Positions 21,434-32,311 of a stretch of 64,000 bases of DNA are shown here, one piece after another. The notes under the pieces were generated by a model, which made no database searches, had not been told where the DNA came from, and was given only the letters and a program-made list of their open reading frames with translations. This DNA is from Cephalotus follicularis (Eukaryota > Streptophyta > Magnoliopsida > Oxalidales > Cephalotaceae), in contig BDDD01000307.1 in the NCBI GenBank assembly GCA_001972305.1, positions 120,736 through 184,735 of the forward strand, read 5' to 3'. Position 1 is the first letter of the stretch. Each line of letters opens with the position of its first letter. The translations under genes and the position numbers were made by a program.

Positions 21434-22999
21434 ATGACCGATTGGGTGCGTGGTCCAAACCATCGCTTAGAAAGAATTAATCAACCAAGACCAATGGCGG
21501 ACGCACGCCCACTTCAAACTTTTCGCGATAAATTCTACCCCGCTAGGACAGCGCAACCATCCAGTATCCTGTTGCCTGCACCTAAAGGGAACAATTTTGA
21601 GTTAAAATCACAATTCATTAGCATGCTCCCTGACTTTCATGGTGTACCCAATGAGGATGCATATCTCTTCCTTTGCGAATTCGAGTAGGTATGTGCCCTC
21701 ATGAAACTTCAGCAACTATCTGACGATGATATCAAGTTGCGATTCATAAATTTTGCTCTTAAAGACGGAGCTAAGAAGTGGCTCTACAGTCTCCCAACTA
21801 ATTCCATCTCCACTTGGGATCAGTTCACTGTCTCGTTCCTTAAGAAATTCTTTCCACTTCATAAAACGAATAAACTCAGGAACGACATTCTCCAGTTTCA
21901 TCAAAAACCCAATGAATCATTTTCTAGGTGCATGGAAAGTTTCAAGGATCTTCTCTTAGAGTGTCCTCATCATGGTTTGAACACATGGCATTTATGCCAA
22001 ATCATCTACGAAGGTATCGATTACCAGACCAAGCAATTGGTCGAATCTATGTGTCCCGATGGGTTCACCTCGTACACTGATGAAAACGACGCATGGAATT
22101 TCCTTTTAGATTTAGGTGAGCGAACTAGAGAATGGGAGTCAGCTCAAGCTTCTGAGAGAGCGTTGCCAAGTAAAGGGTACGTAATAGAAGGAGCAGTTGC
22201 TAAAGAGGCACAATTAGACAGTCTCGTGACCGGATTAGAGTCGTTGCTTAGGGGTTCCTCACAAGTAAAGCAAATCAATCAAAACACCCCTATGTGTTCT
22301 TGGTGCCAGTCCCCAAACCATGTTTTTGAAGAATGCCAAAACTATATTGATAGCCAATATACTCCTGAGAATGTGTCTGCTATGAACCAATACAACCCGT
22401 ATAGTAACACTTACAATCCGGGTTGGCGAAATCACCCAAACTTCTCATGGAGTCAAGGGCAAAACATGCGAGGACAATCTAGCTTTTCGGGGCAGCCTTC
22501 TAGCGTTGGTGCCCCACCTCCACACTTTGCGGGACAACCTTCGAGCTTCCCTATCCAGTCTACACCACAGCAGACATTTCCAAGGTTCTCCCAAAATCCA
22601 AACACTAATCGACCATCCCTCCCACCACAAAATCAATTCTCAAATCAACAAACATCTGGATTGCCAAACCAAAGGGAGGATCCGTCTAGGATTTTGGCGT
22701 TAGAAAAGAGCGTAGAACTTCTTATGAGCACCATGATGACTAGTCAGCATAACATGGAGAAACAAATTTCACAACTAGCATCAGCTCTGCATGAAAGAGA
22801 AAAAGGAAAAATGCCCTCACAACCTGACCCGAATCCTAGGACTGCCTTAAACCATTCCGCTCAAAACCAAGAACCTGTAAATCCGCAAAATTTAGCTTCC
22901 TCCTCGGGTCCATCAAAACAAGTTTTTACCCTAAGGAGTGGAAATGAATACCATCCAGCGGATCAAATGGAGAACGTGAGCGAGCGAATGGATGAATAA
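21434..22999 (+). pseudogene. gag: Element C Athila gag, one internal stop
   Basis: Athila-type Gag. The N-terminal half has FELKSQFISMLPDFHG then KDGAKKWLYSLP, FLKKFFPLHKTN and LLLECPHHGL, all typical of the family. A CCHC knuckle CSWCQSPNHVFEEC lies near 22293-22334, followed by a Gln/Pro/Ser/Asn-rich linker to about 22900. ATG 21434 is the first in frame, about 325 bp after the PBS. A single in-frame stop at 21686-21688 (GAG to TAG in EFE-VC) splits an otherwise continuous frame, and another stop at 22997-22999 separates it from the protease part in the same frame. Gag, protease and the linker therefore form one decayed polyprotein. Confidence 0.85.
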
Positions 23000-23026
23000 T
23001 TTGCGCAAGAAAATTTTCAGGAACCA

Positions 23027-24220
23027 TTGGCTGACCCATCTGTGCAATCAATGCAATTGAATGCGCACGAGGAATTGAGGAAGGAAAAAAAGGACGAGAA
23101 AAAGAAAGAACTGGGTGAGGCGCCAAAGCGTTCATTTGACCCACCAGCTCCCTTTCCAAAAAGATTGCGAAGCAAGAAAGCCCCAGCAATGGAAAAGATC
23201 ATTGAAACATTTAAGCAAGTCCAAATCACTATTCCATTGCTTGAAGTCATTGAACAGGTGCCCTCTTACGCAAAAGTCCTAAAAGACTTATGCACGAAAA
23301 AAAGGATCCTTCAGACTCCAAAAAAGGCTTTCTTGGCAGTGAACATTAGTGCATTGTTTTCGCAACCCACGATGCGAAAGTATAAAGATCCTGGCTGCTC
23401 GACAATGTCTTGTGTTATTGGAAACACAAAAATTGAGCATGCCTTGCTTGATTTAGGAGCAAGTGTGAACTTGTTGTCGTCATCGGTCTATGAGAAGCTT
23501 GGAGTAGGAGAGTTAAGACCTACAACGATGACATTGCAATTAGCGGATAGGTCTGTGAAGGTGCCGCGAGGGAAAATCAAGGATGTGTTGATAAAGGTTG
23601 GAGAGTTTTCCTTTCCTGTCGACTTCGTCGTCTTAGACACCCAGCCTGTTGCAAATTTAAATGATCAAATTCCGGTTATCCTAGGTAGACCTTTCCTCGC
23701 TACAAGTAATGCGTTAATTAATTGCCGAAATGGTCTGATGAGATTAAGCTTCCGAAATACGTCCGTGGATTTTAATGTTTTCCGATTGGGTAAGAATTCT
23801 GCTGATTTTGATGGTTTGAATGCAATCCATGCATTTCCTGATTATATTGATACACACTTCGATATTGATTTTGATGGAAATTTTAATGATTGCATGCGGG
23901 ATTTAGAGGATGTCGATGGAGGTGATTTCATTGATGTGTTTAGTATGTAGCCATTAGAGCCAGTGGGGCCCTTGTCCACATCCTTGCCTAAACCATCAAT
24001 TGAGGAGCCTCCGAAACTTGAACTTAAAGAATTGCCCTCTACATTGAAATACTCGTTTTTAGGTGACAACCAAACTCTTCCTGTTATAATTTTGTCTGAT
24101 CTTACTCTCATTCAGGAAGAGGAGGTTATAGACCTACTAAAAAAAAAAACAAAGAGGCAATTGGTTGGACGATGGCTGACATCAAAGGAATTAGCCCCTC
24201 CACTTGCAAGCATCACATAA
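23027..24220 (+). pseudogene. Element C protease and linker to RT
   Basis: Same frame as gag. Athila retropepsin: HALLDLGASVNLLSSSVYEKLG (active site D-L-G-A-S), then LADRSVKVPRGKIKDV, VDFVVLDT and IPVILGRPFLAT. A stop at 23948-23950 is followed in the same frame by LELKELPSTLKYSFLGDNQTLPV, a block usual before Athila RT. The frame is lost in an 11-A run near 24140, after which RT continues in another frame (ADIKGISPSTCKHHI). Confidence 0.82.
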
Positions 24221-24936
24221 ATCTCATAGAAGGGTCCAAACCTTCTAGAGAACCTCAACGAAGAGCAAATCCCTTGATGAAAGAAGCCATCCAAAACGAA
24301 ATCTTGAAGTGGCAGGACAATGGGATCATTTATCCCATTTCGGATAGTCAATGGGTAAGTCCAGTCCACGTTGTTCCAAAGAAATCCGGAGTAACGGTAG
24401 TGCAATCCTCCACTGATGATTTACTTCCGACGAAAATCCAAACCGGATGGAGGGTGTGCATTGACTACCGAAAGTTGAATTCAGCAACCTGGAAGGATCA
24501 TTTCCCATTACCGTTTATTGATCAAATGCTAGATAGGTTGGCTGGTCATGAGTATTATTGTTTCCTCGATGGATACTCCAGATATAATCAAATTCCCATC
24601 GCTCTGCCAGATCAAGAGAAGACCACATTCACATGCCCTTTCGGAACATTTGCTTACCGACGCATGCCGTTTGGCCTTTGCAATGCTCCAGCTACCTTCC
24701 AAAGGTGCATGATGAGTATTTTCTCTGACATGGTGGAAGATTTTCTTGAAGTATTTATGGATGACTTTTATGTACATGGTTCCTCCTTTTCTCAATGCCT
24801 TCATCACCTAAAATTAGTACTCGAAAGAAGTCGAGAGAAGAATTTAGTGCTTAATTGGGAAAAGTGCAATTTCATGGTGAACAAGGGGATAGTTCTTGGA
24901 CATATAGTGTCAAAAGAAGGAATTCAAGTAGATAAG
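24172..24936 (+). pseudogene. Element C reverse transcriptase, truncated
   Basis: RT blocks in order: ILKWQDNGIIYPISDSQWVSPV, HVVPKKSGVTV, VCIDYRKLNSATWKDHFPLP, YCFLDGYSRYNQI, FGTFAYRRMPFGLCNAPATFQ, EVFMDDFYVHG (YxDD-type box, MDD) and GIVLGHIVSKEGIQVDK. It stops exactly there: the next bases belong to the B LTR. The RT connection, RNase H and integrase are absent. Confidence 0.87.
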
Positions 24937-25961
24937 AGGGAATCAAGGCAGGAAACCAACATGCAGATACTCATTACATATCTAGCATATCATGGCATCA
25001 ATCCAGTGACAAAATCAATTCAATAGACATGCATTTCACACACCAAAACCATAGACCATGCATGAGTATCAATCTCAAGATTTTAGTTATGTCTTCCCCT
25101 ACCTTTTGTTCCACGTTAGGAACTAGAAAGTCCGCCTCTTTGCGTTCCAAACTGGTCATGGCAGCCTCTAGGTCCTTCCCGTTGCTGCAAGCCACCGACT
25201 CCAAGCTCCAAGCTCCAACCAAGCTCAACAATGGTGGAAATGTTCTCTCTCCTAACTCTCTGTTTTCTTACAAATGTGTCTCAGTCGAACCAGGGATGAA
25301 GAGAGGAGGCGTTTTATGCAGGTCGAACATCTCTCTTCCCTCTCTGGCCCATTGCATGCATCTCACAGTTCCATTTTCCCATTTTCTCTCTTTCCCAGTT
25401 CTGTCCCGTTTCTTTTGCAGGAGCAGACGTTGAGGGTGGCACCACAGCCTACATGCACACCCAAGTGTCATGCCCTTCCTCCCTTTCTGGCACCTATATG
25501 CCTGGTATCAAGCCAGTGTGCACAACACGTATCCATCATGCCCCAAGGCGCCTGAGAAAGGCTCTAAAAAGATTCCTCTTTGCACTTTGTTTGTCAGTAG
25601 AGTAACATGCTTGGCATTCGAAGTTAACACGTCGACGTCTTTCCAAAGACGTCGATGTCTTTCACCATTTTACACGAGGACGTCGATGTCTTTGTATGCA
25701 TCGATGTGCATGTGCATGCAGCTACGTGCGCCCTTTTGCCTCAAGGACGTCGACATGATTCCAAAGGCGTCGACGCGTTTTCCCCAGAACAACATCGTTT
25801 TAGCCTTTTTAACATTCTTTTAGCATATAACTCTAAACTCAACATTATAGGAATTTTGGGAAAACATCACCAAATTCGGAAAGTCCATCATTTTATTAAT
25901 TCCATAAATAAAGTACAAGTACATTGTGAAATTACATTACATGAAAATCTCGGGCGTTACA
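24937..25961 (-). repeat. Element B 5' LTR, part 2
   Basis: Matches 8006-9017 and extends to the intact terminus GGGCGTTACA. The segment equivalent to 7810-8005 is missing at its left edge. Confidence 0.87.
25629..25776 (-). promoter_or_regulatory. GTCGAC motif cluster 1 in B 5' LTR
   Basis: ACGTCGACGTCTTT, GACGTCGATGTC (twice), GACGTCGACATG and a perfect GCGTCGACGC at 25767-25776. Confidence 0.7.
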
Positions 25962-26266
25962 TCATGCTTTAAGTGTCAACGTTATAACAAGGCGTTAATG
26001 CCTAACTCTGTTCAAAGGAAAGCGTTGACGTTCACAATTAAAGCATTGACGCTTTACACCACTGGAAGAACAAAGAAGAATAAATGTACTATGGCGTTGA
26101 CGCCTACGATAAACGTTGACACCTAACGCCCAGAAACAGAAAAAATGACAGAATTGTCAAAAACAAAATCAAATGGTCCAATGGATAAACATACAACAAA
26201 TGACAAACGCCAACATATGGACGCCACAATTTGATAAAAACATACGTAACGAACCGGGATTTTACA
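25962..26266 (-). repeat. Element A 5' LTR, part 2
   Basis: Begins with the TCATG duplication and matches 2577-2882. It includes decayed motif cluster 1 (GCGTTGACG, GCATTGACGC, GGCGTTGACGCC at about 26020-26105). It ends ATTTTACA, followed by the TATAC TSD at 26267-26271. Confidence 0.87.
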
Positions 26267-27338
26267 TATACGTTGACGCCAAAAGGGTCTGTTTGCATTT
26301 TAGCATATGGTTGCTTGCATATTACTGTGGATTGACTGTTATTGATTCTAAAGTGTTTTATCACTTTCAAAAATTGCATACATGGTTTTATTACAAATCA
26401 TTATTTTATATGGAAATATTATATTTAGAACGATTGAAATACGGTTTCAAAGAATGATTATACATTTTGAACAAATATGTTATTTCAAGTATTTTATAAC
26501 TTATAAACTGCTTGAAATGGATTGATTGCTGGATTGTGATTTGGATTGATGCCGTATTAGTCGCGGTGGCGGAGGTTGTCACTGATGGCTAACGGCGGGT
26601 TGGGCTTTAGGTGCCAAGAGATGGCTATGGACACCCAAACTGATTACTTGGCCTTAGTGCGAATAACATTGGATTGTTGACCTGTTTCGAGTTGGCCAGA
26701 GACGGGGCTGAAGTAGGAGTACGACATCGGTGCCAGGAGATGGCAATGCGCTTCGTACAGATGGATGGATTGATTGGTCCTTTGTGACATGATTGATGGA
26801 TTGTATGGATGTAGCCAATTGGCATGGTTGCTTATATATTGACGGACATATATATATATATATATGTATTGTATTATATATTTCGTATTGCATCACGATG
26901 CATTCATTTCATTTCATTTATTAACACTGACTTCAAAGTACTTTTATATATTTCTTACTTAGCCAGTGGAATCGGCTAACCCTATCAATTTCATATTGAT
27001 GCAGTGGGGTCGATATGGATGAGCATGGTATGATTGAAGAGAAGATAGGGTTGTCTTTTCTTTTGGAGTACTGTTAAATGGTTATTGTAACTGATGGATA
27101 ATAGTTAATGCTTCGTTTTAATGGGCGATTAAAAATGGTTATGTTGTACTGTTGTTAAACATTTGGTAACATGTAGTATAGGATGCATGTTACGTTATTT
27201 AAATTCAGCTTATATTTACTTTTTTCCACAAGAAATTCGTGTGGTTGGAAAGTTTTAAATTTTTCTGATTTTTGTATAAGCTGAATATATGTTAATTGCC
27301 ATGACCTCCGGGTCGCTTATTGAGAACGGGGTGTGACA
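26267..27338 (+). repeat. Element E 5' LTR, right part
   Basis: Resumes after the TATAC duplication and ends GGGGTGTGACA at 27338, followed by a PBS. It includes a TA-repeat near 26845-26880. No ORF is worth reporting. Confidence 0.8.
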
Positions 27339-27342
27339 ACCG

Positions 27343-27354
27343 TGGTATCAGAGC
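27343..27354 (+). other. Primer-binding site of element E
   Basis: TGGTATCAGAGC, five bases after the LTR end, initiator-Met type. It fixes E as plus strand. Confidence 0.88.
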
Positions 27355-27450
27355 ATATGTTCATTATATGCTTAGATTGGATAAGTTCCTTGGCAATTAA
27401 TGATTGTTTCCTTAAGATGATTAATCACATCATTTTTTATAGGGAATGAA

Positions 27451-27503
27451 ATGGACGGGAGGAGAAGGCGTGGAAGGCCTCGAGCTGTCGATGAAAATAT
27501 TCC
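27451..27503 (+). pseudogene. gag: Element E gag, 5' fragment
   Basis: MDGRRRRGRPRAVDENIP, matching the MDRRRTRARARA start of B and J. The frame is cut by the F complex after ATTCC and resumes at 40022 with CAGGAAGAA. Confidence 0.82.
27499..27503. repeat. Left target-site duplication of the F complex (ATTCC)
   Basis: Matches ATTCC at 40017-40021 and restores the E gag reading when one copy is removed. Confidence 0.85.
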
Positions 27504-28352
27504 TGTCACGCCCCGAACCGCAAGGGTAAACCCCCACGATCCGACGCATGAGATACCATACGTTCAGTCATTCATCATTATATTCGCCATACTCCATAAG
27601 TGCTATATATAAAAGCCTTTAAACAATCAAACAACATCAGTGGAATACTCAATTCAAATAAAAACTAACTCTTAAAATCTCCTGAAAATCGGGCATTATG
27701 TATTCGTTTATCGGAATTAACCCCCTATAAAGAAACTCAGTTATATTTTCACACTCCCAAAGGAGGAATCAACAGTTTATATACATATGGGGCTCAGCCC
27801 TCAGCAATCACAACTTAACTCATTATCACATCATTCTAATGCCTCAAATGATGGGGGGGAAATGGGTCAGCGACATAATGTCGTGTAGGGTATACTATGT
27901 GCTATGTATGCAACAGTTATAACAGTATGCAATGTATGCATCAATACAGTAGTGTGTCAGTGTAACGGTGTGCCGTGTATTGGTACAGTGACAGTACTGT
28001 GACAGTTTTAGTACAGTAACAGTACCGTACAGTGCTCAGTGAACAGTAATGGTGCCCAATGAACAGTAATAGTGTAGTATATCAGTGTACAGTAACAGTG
28101 CAGTATAGTATATCAGTGTATAGTTACGGACAGCTTAGATATACCAACCGTCCCTAAGCGGGGTATATCTAGATAGTCTTAATTACATCCAAGGCCATAG
28201 GCCTGCAGACACTCAGTAATCAGCCAGTCACAGTAAATAGGAACAAACAATCCATAGGTCCATCCCCCTATATATGCACTCTCAGAGTCGTAGATGAGTA
28301 GGGTTGAGATAACACCGACCACACAGTGTTTACAGTACGGCTTGTCCTCTAT

Positions 28353-28510
28353 GGTCCCATCCTATATTATTCTGACCGTCCACTATGGTCCCAGCCTATA
28401 TTGTTCTGGCCGTCCACTATGGTCCCAGCCTATATTGCTCCGGCCGTCCACTATGGTCCCAGCCTATATCGTCTCGACCGTCCACTATGGTCCCGGCCTA
28501 TATGATGTGG
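28353..28510. repeat. 34-bp tandem repeat in F LTR
   Basis: About 4.6 copies of a 34-bp unit (GTCCCAGCCTATATTGTTC...GTCCACTATG). The same array is at 33128-33284. A diverged version in opposite orientation is at about 37340-37490 in M. Confidence 0.85.
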
Positions 28511-29064
28511 TCTAACATTCATAACCTTCATGACGGAAACGAAGAGTATGAATGGGTTATCTCGTTTGGTCTCAACAGTATCAGTCATGACAATAATCAT
28601 ACATTAGTCGCACCCAGTAACAGTAACAGTAAATAGTAACAGTAAACAGTAGAAATGATAGGGACCTAAAGGACCAATGTGATCCACATCCGTCAATACA
28701 GTTGTAAAACAGTTTTCAGTAACAGTATTCAGTAACAGTTTCAGTAACAGTTTTTCAGTAACAGTTGTTGGTCCCTATCGAAGTTTGTAAAACAATGGAG
28801 AGGAAGTCCAGTTGGATATCCGGGCCCAGATGTCCAAAAGGAGCTATCCTAACCATTATTGAAAATCGTTTGTATAAAACTCTTTTGTCGCACTTTGTTC
28901 AAGAATCACTTAGAAAACTTGAGTCAAAGCTTTAACAGCGTTAAAGGATGATTCACATAGGATACAAGGCCTTAGGGAGGCTTCCTATGGAATCAATTTA
29001 AAGAAGAAACAGTTTGGATTTGAATACAGCGAGAAAAAGTGCCATTTCACAAAACAGGGCACTA

Positions 29065-29230
29065 AGCGTCGACTAGTTTAATTTAAAAGTGTAAAGAGTC
29101 GACTACTCAGTTTAACACACAAAAGAGTCGACAGTTTTAGAAAGCATAAGTATAAACATCGACTACTCAGTTTAAAGGCATAAAAGCGTCGATGGGTCAA
29201 TTTTGAAAGCAGTAAAGTGTTGATAGCTTC
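29065..29230 (-). promoter_or_regulatory. GTCGAC motif cluster in F 3' LTR
   Basis: About six copies, such as AAGCGTCGACTAG, AGAGTCGACAG and AAAGCGTCGATGG, about 1.3-1.5 kb from the LTR start. This is the weakest and most degenerate cluster type. Confidence 0.5.
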
Positions 29231-29734
29231 ATAAGAAATAGCAGTTCGCAATTCAATGGAACTAAGTCCAAAATCCATGAAATCCATTTCAGTTTAGTAT
29301 AAACAGTTTGTAAATCCATACCCATTTCCCAGTCGGTGCAACAACCAGTAATCGCAGTCAAACACATTTCACACAGTAACTATAGCAGTCAATCAACACT
29401 CAGTGACAGTAGTACAGTAACAATTCACACAATTTATTGAAATGCATGAATGCAGTGCAAATAGTATAACGTACCAGTTAAAGCAGTAACAACAGTTGCG
29501 CTTGCTATTCCAGGGATTCTGTAACAGAACCGACGAACCGTCAGCTCCTCCAAGCTTGAACCGGCTATCGAATCGCCATCGCTTGGGAACTTCCTATCCT
29601 TGATCACTTCTTTCACCCTACATATACAACACGTTTCCGTTACACTCTATGCACGGAAACCAAGCACAGCTGCCATCAGAGCTTCGGCTAGTTTTCGGCC
29701 AACTCACTTAGCTCCAGCGACACCCATAAACAGA

Positions 29735-30140
29735 CTCCACATTGGTTGATCAATTCATATCTGCCGAGGAACCGTCGTGACTCATCGTGAAACGAGCTGT
29801 CAACGGCCGACAGTGAGTTTGACTCACTGAGTCAACCCGCAGGACTTCAACAGTTCCAGTCAACACTCAAAAATGCCATAACCGACATCAAAATCCTTCA
29901 ATCAGTCCATTGGCGATCGAGAATCGTCGTGACTCACTGCAGAACGCGCTGTCACGACCGGCCAGGGAGTTCAACTCACTGTGTTGACTCGCCGGTCAAC
30001 CACAGTTCCGGCCACCACCATAAAACGCATCATAACCACTAGACAAACACATCAATGCCCTTAACTTGCTGAGACTCGGTGTTGAACGCGCGGTTAAAGA
30101 CGGCAACGAGTTGGCTCCACTGAGTCAACTCGTCAGTTCG
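29735..30140. repeat. Roughly 140-bp triplication in F LTR
   Basis: Three diverged copies with the common core CGTGACTC...GAGTT-ACTCACTGAGTTGACTCG...ACAGTTCCGG. Also present at about 34525-34935 and inverted at about 35560-35960. Confidence 0.65.
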
Positions 30141-30544
30141 AATCCGGCCATTTTCGGCCGAATGGCACCTCATCAGTGGTCAAAACGGGCAGAGCTAGCC
30201 TTCTAGAGGAAGACCCGCTCCATCCGTGACGGTTACCGGTGGTGGAACGCACGGCAGTGATGGTGACAGTGGCGACAGTGACGGGGAGAAGGAAAAGAAA
30301 AGGGGAGAAGGGAAAGGAGGTTACCGGCTGGAGGAAGTCCTGTGTGCGCCATCTCCCGGTCAGACGCCTTCGTCCGGCGTCATCTCCTCCCGGCGCTCTC
30401 TCTGCCGCTCCCTCTCTCATTCTCTTGTCTATCTTTTCTTCTTTGATGCACCAGGCGTTAAAACGCCTGGTGTCTCTCCTTTTTATTAAATATATGTATA
30501 TATATATAATATTATATATGTGTATATATATCCGGGGCATTACA

Positions 30545-32311
30545 TCCTCCCCTCCTTAAAGAAATATCGGCCTCGAGATTCCTTAGGTTAAAACATGTGA
30601 AGGTAGATCATCTTCATTTCTTCCACATGTCCCATGTGGCTTTCTCAAGCCTATAACATTGCCGTAACACTTTCGTCATTGGAATGTCCTTATTCCTTAA
30701 CCATTTGATCCGTAGTTATTCGATCCATGACCTAACGTTCTATAACCATATCACCCATTCCATCGTCAGTCAGCGTCCATATCATTCCAAAACCATCTCT
30801 GAATATATATGAGTTCCCTTCGAGCTTGTATCCGTCCTTAACTCTAACGGGTCATATGGTATCACGTGAGAAGGATCTGGGTAATACATTATGAGCATCG
30901 AGACATGGACACATCATGTAATACATGACCTCTCACTGGGAATTTTACTAACGGCAGATGTTCACCCCAACTACCACCTCAATCAATCGTACTTTTGCTG
31001 TACTACTCTGATTCATGGTCTACACTCCACATTACAGGGTAGGTTCCGTTCCCATAGGTTGGGTGGTAAGGCAACTGCACCCACACCCTCTCGATGTCAT
31101 TCCACCAATTGAGTTCAGATCTTGGCACATCTTCCTAATCGCCGGATGTACTAAGAAACTGGAGCGATAGGACTGCGATCACAGATCATCCTTCGGCTCC
31201 TCATTGTAAAGGATACAACTCTACTCTTCTAGAGGCGTCGATCCCACAGACCGTTTGCCTTGATCTCTTCTCACACGAGAAGGTGAGTTTGTACTAGGGT
31301 GGACCTAATACAGCTGTCCGAAATCACGGTTTGGCTGATAGCCGATACTTTGGTTTGGATGAAGATCTCTTTGAGATTGACCCATACTCTGCCTTTGCTA
31401 ACTCCAGAACCTTGCCGTTCATGAGGGCACTCTCTAACCATGTGATTTGAAACTCTATGATCCATATACTTGTCAACTTTCCATCAACAGTCATCAAATT
31501 CATAATTTGTACGTTGGCAATGCATGCACAGGTCAAAGGAAATTTGACTACCGCTACTGACAAGTCCGAAGTGACCTCCCAGAGCTGCCATCCTCCAATC
31601 TCAATATCCATTTCCCACAATCCGTTACATGGGCCAGGAAACCACTGCAACCCTATCTCATAAGCCTATCTGCATGCATGGGTGCTATCATCAGAACTGT
31701 CTGATGATCTAAGGTCTCAAGAACTCAAATGGAGACCGTCCTGGCATACTGAAGATCATGACCTTCCCGTAACAGTCCACGTGAGCATCATGTGCTGCTA
31801 ACCAATCCATCCCATATCCATCCGTTTCATAACCATAAAAAGGTTAACTAAATACACATACTGTCCATACCAACACATATAAGTAGTTGGCCATATATCA
31901 TCATTTAACTATACCATTCCGTAACCACCGTACGATTCCGTAACTGTACCGTTCCTTAACCGTGCCATTCCGTAACCGTACCATCAGTCCATTTCATAAA
32001 TCACGGGGCTAGGGCTCCCCTCCTTTTACCTTCCATATCCAAGTTGTATAAGAGACAAAAGAATCAGCTATCGATTTCCATTACCATAATCCAAGACAAT
32101 TATAGAACCATAATTCATCAATATCACTCAATTCCATTAAGGATGAACTTGTCCATATCACTTAATCCCTAAGAATTCAATATAACACTTATCATTATTC
32201 CGCGACTCCAATTAACTCCAAATAACACTTTATGCTATTAATCACTTTCAATTGCAACAGCCTAAGATCCTATCCTGATGTATCTAGGATAGACCGTCTC
32301 TGATACCAAGC
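30545..32311 (-). other. F interior: collapsed chromovirus remnant, no gag-pol ORF
   Basis: The PPT (minus TCTTTAAGGAGGGGAGGA, 30545-30562) and PBS (TGGTATCAGAG, 32298-32308) are in place, but only 1.77 kb separates the LTRs. I can recognise two scraps on the minus strand. One is a chromodomain-like tail at about 30615-30720 (LRNKDIPMTKVL...EKATWDM). The other is a protease end at 31709-31813 (GMDWLAAHDAHVDCYGKV). RT, RNase H and the integrase core are gone. The remaining sequence has no reading frame I recognise. Confidence 0.7.

Larger units (their letters stand above)
19676..24936 (+). mobile_element. Element C: truncated Athila-type Ty3 retrotransposon
   Basis: It has a 5' LTR (19676-21085), a TGGCGCC PBS, gag, protease and the first part of RT, then ends abruptly at 24936 inside RT. 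RNase H, integrase, the envelope-like region and the 3' LTR are missing. On its right the B LTR resumes with about 195 bp absent relative to the other LTR copy (7810-8005). A single deletion therefore removed the C 3' half together with flanking B sequence. Confidence 0.87.
6266..25961 (-). mobile_element. Element B: Tekay/Del-like chromovirus with nested L and C
   Basis: Minus-strand Ty3/gypsy element inserted in the A 5' LTR. Its 3' LTR is 6266-9017, the interior 9018-18143 (split by L) and the 5' LTR 18144-19675 plus 24937-25961 (split by C). Gene order on the minus strand is gag, protease, RT, RNase H, integrase, chromodomain. All genes are broken. The LTR and protein sequences are close to J and E, so the three form one family group. 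Confidence 0.88.
201..26266 (-). mobile_element. Element A: gag-only Ty3/gypsy retrotransposon carrying nested B, L and C
   Basis: Minus-strand element with a 3' LTR at 201-2882, an internal region at 2883-4239 and a 5' LTR at 4240-6265 plus 25962-26266. The TSD is TATAC on both sides. Removing the B insertion leaves an element of about 6.4 kb in which LTRs of about 2.4-2.7 kb flank only about 1.36 kb of internal sequence. The interior has a PBS, a degenerate gag and a PPT, with no trace of protease, RT or integrase between gag and PPT. This is the layout of a non-autonomous gag-bearing element. Its gag and its LTR resemblance to H point to a Tekay/Del-type chromovirus ancestry. Confidence 0.85.
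27504..30544 (-). repeat. F family 3' LTR (3.04 kb)
   Basis: The minus strand runs TGTAATGCCCCGG...GGGGCGTGACA. It contains, in plus coordinates, CAGTAACAGT-rich simple sequence (27900-28110 and 28610-28770), a 34-bp tandem array (28353-28510), a GTCGAC motif cluster (29065-29230), a roughly 140-bp triplication (29735-30140) and a perfect hairpin near 30449. The 34-bp array is open in several frames but is not coding. Confidence 0.85.

Noticed and set aside
28353-28510. Regularly spaced repeats that could suggest a CRISPR array
   Set aside because: The 34-bp units are contiguous with no unique spacers, and the DNA is plant retrotransposon sequence.
28294-28636. Overlapping open frames with repeated peptides over the 34-bp array (also at 33069-33289)
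   Set aside because: The unit length is not a multiple of three, the frames are open only because the repeat lacks stops, and they lie inside an LTR. No coding evidence.
30133-30559. Open frames of 87-135 codons on both strands near the F LTR start
   Set aside because: GC-rich LTR sequence open in several frames at once; not conserved as protein between the F copies.
31324-31650. 108-codon minus ORF in the F interior
   Set aside because: No recognisable motif. The identifiable remnants around it (protease, chromodomain) are in other frames, so it is probably chance.
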